Assembly (NCBI GenBank): GCA_034509425.1
Contig: JAVTVJ010001329.1
Coordinates: forward strand, 372,001 to 436,000
From: Eopsaltria australis
Taxonomy: Eukaryota > Chordata > Aves > Passeriformes > Petroicidae
Direction: 5' to 3'
Length of the DNA: 64,000 nt
Shown here: positions 59,501 to 64,000 of the stretch, piece by piece
Layout of the letters: each line of letters begins with the position of its first letter
How positions within the stretch are numbered: the stretch's first letter is position 1
Notes under the pieces: model-generated
Told to the model about the DNA's origin: nothing
What the model saw: the letters and a program-made list of their open reading frames with translations, nothing else
Databases searched by the model: none
Position numbers and translations under genes: made by a program

Positions 59501-62500
59501 CAGCAGCATCTTGGCTCTAGCTGTTCATCTGCTTGTTGATTATGAGTCTTCTCAGAAAGCCACTTTACATTAATGTACCACAAGAGATAAAAATATCTGC
59601 TGCATCTTTAAAGTTTCCAAATTTTACTGGAAGTGTGATACAAAATTATTACAGGCGGGTCCCTAATTACTCAATAATTTTAAAATTATTTTGTCAAATT
59701 AAACAAAATAACCGTTGACAGTTTTATGATTTAACACATTATCTTAGGTTTGTGCCCTTCTGCAAATACACACTGCATAAAGAGCAGAGTATGAGCCCAT
59801 AAGCAACATTTTAGGGGGAATAACTGCCTCACGGAACATTCAAAATTAATACAAAATTAGCACAGATTAATATTTTATAACTTTAATAATTTTATATGGC
59901 ATATATTAATGTCAAGTAGTTACTTTCTACTTAAAATTGATTGATTTGCAGAAATAAGTTTTATATGCCAATTTTACCTATTAGAACAGAGAAGCACCAG
60001 AGAAAATACTTGCAGGAAGAAAAAAAACCTTGGAAAAATATTTAAAATATTTTGATTGTCACCAAGAAGTTACAGAAAGATGATAGAAAAGAAAGAGAAG
60101 TAAGAGAGAAAAGCTGAAATATCAGCTTACAGAAAGCTAAAATATCAGCTCTTAAAAATTCATAAGTCACAAATATTACAAAAGAAAAATTAAATACTTT
60201 TTTTATTTTGTCAAAATAGGGAAACACTGAAGTAACAATAATTAAAATTCTGAAGGATATGTTCCATTCTACCTTAATGCCTTCTTCATCATTGACTCTC
60301 CGAATCATTTTCACACACATTTCTGTAATTTTGGGAAAGGTTGGTTGTTCAATGCAGATATCCCTAAGTATTTTTATGACTCTTTTTCTGACACTGATAC
60401 CAGTATCCTGTGAAAAGAATTATACTCTTGAAAACAAATCAGAAATAATTTATGTTCTATACTAATTAATATTTGAAGACCACCCAATCTGACTTGCAAA
60501 ATTTATTTAGAAAAGGCAACTAAAATCTTCTGGAATGCATTTATACAAAAGCTCAGTATTATCTGTTCTAAAGGTTCCGGCTGAGTTCCCAGAATGCTGA
60601 AACACTTTCTCCATCTCTACCCTCCCATCTAAGAGTTCATGATGTTGCAAATGTATGATCCACTTCTTAACTCAACAAGTTACAAGCCAGATGTGGTGAT
60701 GATTTAGCTACTTAATTGGAACACACAAGATTCCCTATAGATTTGGATAATAACACCTTAAGCCTTTGGTTAAAGCTTATGGTTAAGATACATGCAAGCA
60801 GTCGTTTCCATTTTGCTAGGCTTCATCTAAGGAGACAGATGAGAAGCTTCACTTCATATTAGCTTATTCAAAATCTGTTGAATCTGAATGACAGGTTTAA
60901 CTGCTTTACACAGTATAGCATGCACATGACCTACCTATCTCCAAAAGCCTTCACAAACTTGTTTTATCATATAACTACTAGCAAATGTGTAGTACTTGAC
61001 TAAAATTCTGACATGGACAGTATGAGCTAATGCTATTTTACAGTTAAATTGACATTGAACACCTAGACAAAAGCCACACTTTTCTGTAAAAAAACTAATA
61101 AGCCTTTCAAAACATTAAAAATAGCATAGAAAAGCTGCCCTCAATGATCCATATTTCAGACTTCAAATATGCAGCAAAATTCCTTATTTCACTTTGTCCT
61201 GGTTAAAGCTAGGGTAGAGTTAATTTCTTCTCAGTAGCTGTTACAGTGCTGTGTTTTGGATTCAGAATGAGAACAGTGTTGGTAACACACTGATGTTGAG
61301 GTTTTGGCCAAGTCGTGTTCTCCCTCCTTGTCTCATGCTCTGCCAATGAGGAGGTAGACAAAAGAAACTGGGAGGGGGCACACCAGGACAGGTGACCTGA
61401 ACTGGCCAAAGGGATATTCCATACCACAGAATGCCATGCCCAGCATATAAACTGGGGGGAGTTATCAGAAAACACAGCCATCTAGGTTTGGGAACGGGGC
61501 TCTGGCATTGATCAGCAGATGGTGAGCAGTTGTTTTTGTGCATCAATGGCTTGTTTCCTTTTTATTATCATTATTTATCATCATTATTGCATTTTACTTT
61601 ACCTTCAGTTATTAAATATTCTTATCTCAACACAAAAAAATTTACTGCAATCCTCCTGCCCATTCCATCAGGGTGGGAGTAAGAGATGTGGAGGTTGAGT
61701 GAGCTGCTGCATGGTGTGTGCTAAATTTCTATTTGAGCTTAAACCATTACACAGCTAATTTGAGCACTAATAATGGAATCAGTGGGAATATAACCCAGGT
61801 CCTGATGCAATACAACTTTCTGTACAAGTTTACCTTTCAACATAATAAAGCCTCCCTAGAAGCAAGTGGTGCATTTTACAAGGTTGTTCTTGAAACCATG
61901 ATGGCTCACCATTCAAAGAATTCCAATTTATTAAACACACTCAGTTAAAAGCAAATTTTTCAATGCCACTTATTTTATCATAAATACAAGAAGTCACCAT
62001 ACCAATATTCTTTCAATCAGCATATCATAATACTGCTCAGCAAGCTGAGGACGACAGAGCACAAATCGTCCAAGCAGCTCCACAGCTGCTTCTCGTACAC
62101 TAGTGGAGTTATCCATTAGCCGCCCATGAACTCCTCGTTGCATATCCAGCTAAAAAGAACATATGAAACAAAGATTAAGAATAAGAAATAAAGATTTATT
62201 TTAAGGGTGATACATGCATGGTAGATATTTTCTTTTTTTACCCTGGCTAGAATACTGGGGTCTACAGCAACAACCTCAGACAAACACTTCATGGCTTTTG
62301 TTCGAACAGCAATTGCATTTTCACCAAGTACACGCAGAATCTAGAAGAGAACAAAACCAAAAATTCAACTGTTTTGGGAAAGTACTAAATTATAATTAAG
62401 AGCAAAAATACAGTAGAATAACATACGAATAGTATTACTAAAATAATAATAACTAAAAGCTGAGTTTATCTTCTCAGAGAATAAAAAGATAAGTGAGGTT

Positions 62501-63926
62501 TCATGGCACTGAAAACTGAACATGGAAATTTATCATGGTTTGCTACTTCTCTAAAATGGGTTATAATGTTCTTGACTTTAAATTCTACTTTTGTCATTCA
62601 GTTGTGGCTTTCACCATGGTTCTTTTAACAGCAGAGTTGGATATGGGCACTCTAAGAATTGCTCTGTATGCAGACCAATTTAAGTAGTGCAACCTAAACA
62701 AATACTGAATTTCAAACATGTCACTGTGCCAATGTTAGTGCCCTTCTCCCAGAACAACAGCTTCCAAAGTGACAACAACATGCACTGCAAACAACTGGCC
62801 AATCTGGCTTTTATGTTCAAATCAATTTAAGCTCAATTTCATGAGTTAATCTTACCAAAAGAGCAAGCATCTTACAGAAGCTGTGAAAATTATTTCAACA
62901 CTTTGTAATGATCCTCTCACTGTGTGCATACAATGATTTTGCTATAGTTATACATGAATATATAAAATAATGTGTGCACATTATAACATACAAAACACAT
63001 GCAAGAAAAAGAAACCTAATCACTTATGCCATACAGAATATGAAAGTACATGGTGTTATCATGGCCTGTAAACACCTCTGCTCAATAATGGACAGATACA
63101 GTACAGAGCTGTGAAAATGTTTGGAATCAGAATCCCACTGTGTCTCACTACATTAAGACTTCCAGCACAGTTTACCTGTGTCAAATAAATATCGAAGCTC
63201 TGGGCAAACGGCCTCATAGAGGCCAAGTAGCGAACAATCAAACACGCATCTTCATAGTCCACAGTATCAGAATTCATCCTGAAATAAATACCATGCATTA
63301 ATCAGGACATGTTCACAAAAAATAATTTCAAACATTAAATGTATGGCTAATAAAGAAGTAAGTGGTACTGAAACATACTTCAATGTACTGAACTGAGATG
63401 GAGCAGTTTTAATGATGCTGCGAAGAAACTTTTTGCGGCTTTCTGCTCTATGCATGATTTGTCCTGTGGTCTCAACATCTTTTGCATGATGAGTTCCTTC
63501 AGATGAATCCTCATCCTTCTGAGATTTAATTGCTTTTTCTGTCTCCATAGTTGTATCCCGGAACCACTGAGCTACATAAAACTTCCGAGAGAACTGGAGA
63601 AATAGAGCAGGATGCACAGAAAACAAAACCAACAGACACAGAAAAAGAAAATTAACAGATTATGAGATTCAGGGAATCTAATGCATCAACATTATTTTGG
63701 AAAACACAATCTACAGTATATGTTAGGGTGACAATTTAATTGAAGCACTATTATATATAATCAAAAATAATTTTATTCAGTACATGTTACTGAAATTATT
63801 TATATACATTCCTGATGAAAGAAAGATGAAATTTACCACTAATGATGCATCAATTTCTGTGTTCTCATCCAGATAATCTAGTAAAGCCTTTTGCAGCTGT
63901 TGAATTTCATCATCTCCTCCTGAAAC
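41145..63926 (-). CDS. NIPBL: NIPBL 3' part, 23 exons, cohesin loader
   Basis: NIPBL (SCC2) with MAU2 loads cohesin on chromatin and activates its ATPase for loop extrusion. It acts in the nucleus, and its haploinsufficiency causes Cornelia de Lange syndrome in humans (family knowledge). What is seen: 23 exons with an unbroken chain of phases, 3513 nt, nearly identical in residues to the vertebrate protein as remembered. The segment is the C-terminal HEAT-repeat hook plus an acidic, Ser-rich tail. Human NIPBL is 2804 residues with 47 exons, so about the last 42 percent is here. All introns are GT-AG. Two C-terminal ends are encoded: the long form ends AAKDGTSS at 41145, and the short form ends QRISQRIT at 42032. 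It converges on CPLANE1. Confidence 0.95.
41588..41671. mobile_element. piggyBac-like MITE (84 bp) with TTAA duplication
   Basis: This short GC- and CpG-rich block (9 CpG in 84 bp) sits in an AT-rich NIPBL intron. TTAA is found immediately on both sides (41584-41587 and 41672-41675). Ends are inverted repeats: TCCCTTGACGCCGG on the left against CCCCTTGGCGCTGG on the right (11 of 14 match). TTAA target sites and CCCTT ends are piggyBac traits. A 12-bp palindrome ATTGCCGGCAAT sits inside. It has no coding capacity. Confidence 0.7.
41877..41882 (-). terminator. NIPBL: Candidate poly(A) signal for NIPBL short isoform
   Basis: An AATAAA on - lies about 150 nt past the short-isoform stop, inside the last intron of the long form. 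Confidence 0.4.
42032..42076 (-). CDS. NIPBL: NIPBL short-isoform C-terminal extension
   Basis: This segment is translated only when the intron from 42076 is retained. It adds VRRRRSQRISQRIT and a TAA. The Arg-rich tail replaces the 121-residue end of the long isoform and matches the short human isoform as remembered. Confidence 0.85.
   Translation of the reverse strand: MRRRRSQRISQRIT
42077..42262 (-). CDS. NIPBL: NIPBL exon 22 of window, alternative end by read-through
   Basis: It reads FKLLMEHLDPDEEEEDGEVS, then acidic and Gly-rich, ending GGGTSG before a GTGAGG donor at 42076. If this donor is not used, the frame continues VRRRRSQRISQRIT to a TAA at 42032-42034, the known short NIPBL isoform end. 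The acceptor is TTTTTAATAG. Confidence 0.93.
42814..42988 (-). CDS. NIPBL: NIPBL exon 21 of window
   Basis: It reads KIQKYSPSESAKVYDKAINR and ends SIVKQYLD. The acceptor is TTTTAAACAG and the donor GTAAGT. It runs from phase 2 to phase 0. Confidence 0.94.
43289..43584 (-). CDS. NIPBL: NIPBL exon 20 of window, acidic Ser-rich segment
   Basis: It opens SMVKDRKKERK, runs through a Ser/Asp/Glu-rich low-complexity stretch (SDSNSGSGSESEEEASKP, VDSDSDSDEENDINAV), then the well-conserved ENSAPLIEFANVSQGILLLL. It ends GFSD before GTAAGG. It runs from phase 0 to phase 2. The acidic part is the least conserved portion of the C-terminus. Confidence 0.92.
44100..44244 (+). repeat. CR1 LINE 3' end
   Basis: It has CAAGATGATCTTTAAGGCCT and TTCCAACCCAAGCCATTTTA with a repeated ATGATTTT end. 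It lies in a NIPBL intron, antisense to the gene. Confidence 0.75.
45155..45301 (-). CDS. NIPBL: NIPBL exon 19 of window
   Basis: It reads KTEVNMLLYIADNLACFPYQ and ends NLLQSFKE. The acceptor is AACTTCCAG and the donor GTACGT. Both ends are phase 0. Confidence 0.94.
45692..45892 (-). CDS. NIPBL: NIPBL exon 18 of window
   Basis: It reads MKAVAGMKMSYQVQQAINTC and ends LNLFDDTA. The acceptor is CCATTTCAG and the donor GTAAGC. Both ends are phase 0. Confidence 0.94.
47207..47314 (-). CDS. NIPBL: NIPBL exon 17 of window
   Basis: It reads CVPYLIAMGTDPEPSMRNKA and ends DKKYAGFIH, 36 codons, phase 0 at both ends. The acceptor is TTTTTCAAG and the donor GTAAGT. Confidence 0.94.
48064..48254 (-). CDS. 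NIPBL: NIPBL exon 16 of window
   Basis: It reads KKVAKQEDLKEMGDISSGMS and ends LNQGLIHPVQ. The acceptor is TTTTTACAG and the donor GTATGA. It runs from phase 1 to phase 0. Confidence 0.94.
48772..48945 (-). CDS. NIPBL: NIPBL exon 15 of window
   Basis: It reads FAFIQHPSLMFEQEVKTLYN and ends TRMQQADRD. The acceptor is CACCCTTAG and the donor GTAAGT. Both ends are phase 1. A 3.1-kb intron, the longest in the NIPBL part, precedes it. Confidence 0.93.
48946..52035. other. NIPBL intron of 3.1 kb, nothing recognised
   Basis: The longest NIPBL intron in the window. No repeat family, exon or LTR ends were recognised. The other long introns (53188-55301, 60408-62002) hold the listed LTRs. Confidence 0.5.
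52036..52126 (-). CDS. NIPBL: NIPBL exon 14 of window
   Basis: It reads VNIKDKVLELLMYFTKHSDE and ends KAIIGL. The acceptor is TTGCCCAG and the donor GTAAGG. It runs from phase 0 to phase 1. Confidence 0.93.
52382..52536 (-). CDS. NIPBL: NIPBL exon 13 of window
   Basis: It reads ALSKLKNQHQEDPNSTILTA and ends DQEDFKGNSK. The acceptor is TTTACTGCAG and the donor GTAAAA. It runs from phase 1 to phase 0. Confidence 0.92.
52648..52741 (-). CDS. NIPBL: NIPBL exon 12 of window
   Basis: It reads VVQHCVSCLGAVVNKVTQNY and ends ACFNRYY. The donor is GTAAGC. It runs from phase 0 to phase 1. Confidence 0.93.
53047..53187 (-). CDS. NIPBL: NIPBL exon 11 of window
   Basis: It reads TQNDFMVICNVAKILELVVP and ends LIIKYGMT. 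The acceptor is TTGTTTCAG and the donor GTAAGT. Both ends are phase 0. Confidence 0.94.
53789..54407 (+). mobile_element. Solo LTR of an ERV in a NIPBL intron
   Basis: This 619-bp element starts TGTTGTGG and ends GGCCACA, flanked by the exact 6-bp repeat CTATCA (53783-53788 and 54408-54413). AATAAA on + is at 54123-54128 with GC-rich downstream sequence. No internal retroviral genes are present, so it is most simply a recombined solo LTR. It is antisense to NIPBL and unlike the LTR of the provirus at 24.9-30.2 kb. Confidence 0.75.
55302..55438 (-). CDS. NIPBL: NIPBL exon 10 of window
   Basis: It reads SDNKGVNSGRLVACITTLFL and ends QPYLTTKCS. The acceptor is CTTTTGCAG and the donor GTAAGT. 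It runs from phase 1 to phase 0. Confidence 0.93.
56005..56113 (-). CDS. NIPBL: NIPBL exon 9 of window
   Basis: It reads LLKSEEDASYKPVKKACTQL and ends KYEESLS. The acceptor is GCTATAG and the donor GTAATA. It runs from phase 0 to phase 1. Confidence 0.92.
57241..57294 (-). CDS. NIPBL: NIPBL exon 8 of window (54 nt)
   Basis: It reads VAACRDTGYDWFEQLLQN. The acceptor is CTTACAG and the donor GTAAGT. Both ends are phase 0. Confidence 0.92.
57627..57913 (-). repeat. CR1 LINE 3' end, minus orientation
   Basis: On +, it begins ATCATAGAATCACAGGATCT and contains CTTTTCCTGATATCCAACCT, the reverse complement of a CR1 3' end. A (CA)n run at 57915-57931 abuts it. It lies in a NIPBL intron. Confidence 0.8.
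58785..58883 (-). CDS. NIPBL: NIPBL exon 7 of window
   Basis: It reads KLVNETFQKLWFTPTPHHDK and ends ILNITDV. The acceptor is TCCTTCAG and the donor GTACGT. Both ends are phase 0. Confidence 0.94.
60273..60407 (-). CDS. NIPBL: NIPBL exon 6 of window
   Basis: It reads DTGISVRKRVIKILRDICIE and ends RVNDEEGIK. The acceptor is TTTCACAG and the donor GTAGAA. Both ends are phase 0. Confidence 0.94.
61195..61753 (+). mobile_element. ERVL-type LTR in a NIPBL intron
   Basis: It starts TGTCCTGGTTAAAGCTAGGG and reads like the common avian ERVL LTR, with a TATAAACTGG core promoter near 61446 and CTCATGCTCTGCCAATGAGG upstream. The right end near 61753 is approximate and no clear target duplication was found. 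Recognition is from memory of avian repeats. Confidence 0.65.
62003..62149 (-). CDS. NIPBL: NIPBL exon 5 of window
   Basis: It reads LDMQRGVHGRLMDNSTSVRE and ends YYDMLIERIL, typical NIPBL HEAT repeat sequence. The acceptor is CTTTTTAG and the donor GTATGG. Both ends are phase 0. Confidence 0.94.
62242..62340 (-). CDS. NIPBL: NIPBL exon 4 of window
   Basis: It reads ILRVLGENAIAVRTKAMKCL and ends DPSILAR, a HEAT-repeat helix pair. The donor is GTAAAA. Both ends are phase 0. Confidence 0.93.
63176..63278 (-). CDS. NIPBL: NIPBL exon 3 of window
   Basis: It reads MNSDTVDYEDACLIVRYLAS and ends FDIYLTQ. The acceptor is ATTTCAG and the donor GTAAAC. It runs from phase 2 to phase 0. Confidence 0.93.
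63379..63593 (-). CDS. NIPBL: NIPBL exon 2 of window
   Basis: It reads FSRKFYVAQWFRDTTMETEK and ends QFSTL. The acceptor is TTCTCCAG and the donor GTATGT. It runs from phase 0 to phase 2. Confidence 0.92.
63837..63926 (-). CDS. NIPBL: NIPBL exon (window exon 1, 5'-most)
   Basis: It reads VSGGDDEIQQLQKALLDYLD. The acceptor is TCTAACAG and the donor GTAAAT. Both ends are phase 0. The next exon upstream lies outside the window. Confidence 0.9.
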
Positions 63927-64000
63927 CTGTTAGAAATAGATAGTTATAAACAAGAATATTGCACAGTCATAATCACCATGTCTGCATGTCCACATACAAA

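Overview
The window reads as vertebrate nuclear DNA, most likely from a bird. It has short AT-rich introns, CR1 LINE 3' ends with the avian ATTCTATG-type terminus, an avian ERVL-type LTR and a class II (betaretrovirus-like) provirus. Two large genes are cut by the window edges and converge tail to tail. The 3' part of CPLANE1 (C5orf42) runs on + from 1273 to its stop at 24613. The 3' part of NIPBL runs on - from 63926 to its stop at 41145. The same CPLANE1-NIPBL pairing is known from human 5p13, and that block is sex-linked in birds, so a Z or W origin is a reasonable inference.

Layout: 1-1272, intron or upstream sequence with no recognised exon. 1273-24613, 25 CPLANE1 coding exons (3783 nt, 1260 codons plus stop), phase-consistent from end to end, with two donors that look like GC rather than GT. 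24614-30236, CPLANE1 3' UTR, split by a 5221-bp antisense provirus (24930-30150, 6-bp target duplication ATGTAC). The host AATAAA signal lies beyond the provirus at 30231. 30240-40540, intergenic: two CR1 copies in opposite orientation, a GC-rich island near 36.8 kb, and a CRE/TATA/small-ORF unit near 39.2-39.5 kb. 40547-41144, NIPBL 3' UTR. 41145-63926, 23 NIPBL exons (3513 nt, 1170 codons plus stop), including both alternative C-terminal ends. NIPBL introns hold a piggyBac-like MITE, a 619-bp solo LTR with a 6-bp duplication, an ERVL-type LTR and two CR1 pieces.

The two genes have unrelated jobs. CPLANE1 is a scaffold of the ciliogenesis and planar polarity effector complex at the ciliary base. 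NIPBL loads cohesin and activates its loop extrusion. Their shared feature here is the convergent 3' arrangement. The provirus lies between them in the same direction as NIPBL, so any transcript from its 5' LTR would be antisense to CPLANE1.

The provirus is defective. It keeps both LTRs, a primer-binding site, a polypurine tract, a matrix-like gag start, a zinc knuckle, a gag-pro slippery heptamer, dUTPase, protease, RNase H and most of integrase. It lacks most of capsid, the RT palm, the integrase segment with the first catalytic Asp, and env. No bacterial-type features, tRNA, rRNA or CRISPR arrays were seen. Exon limits were set by hand from splice signals and reading phase, not by alignment.
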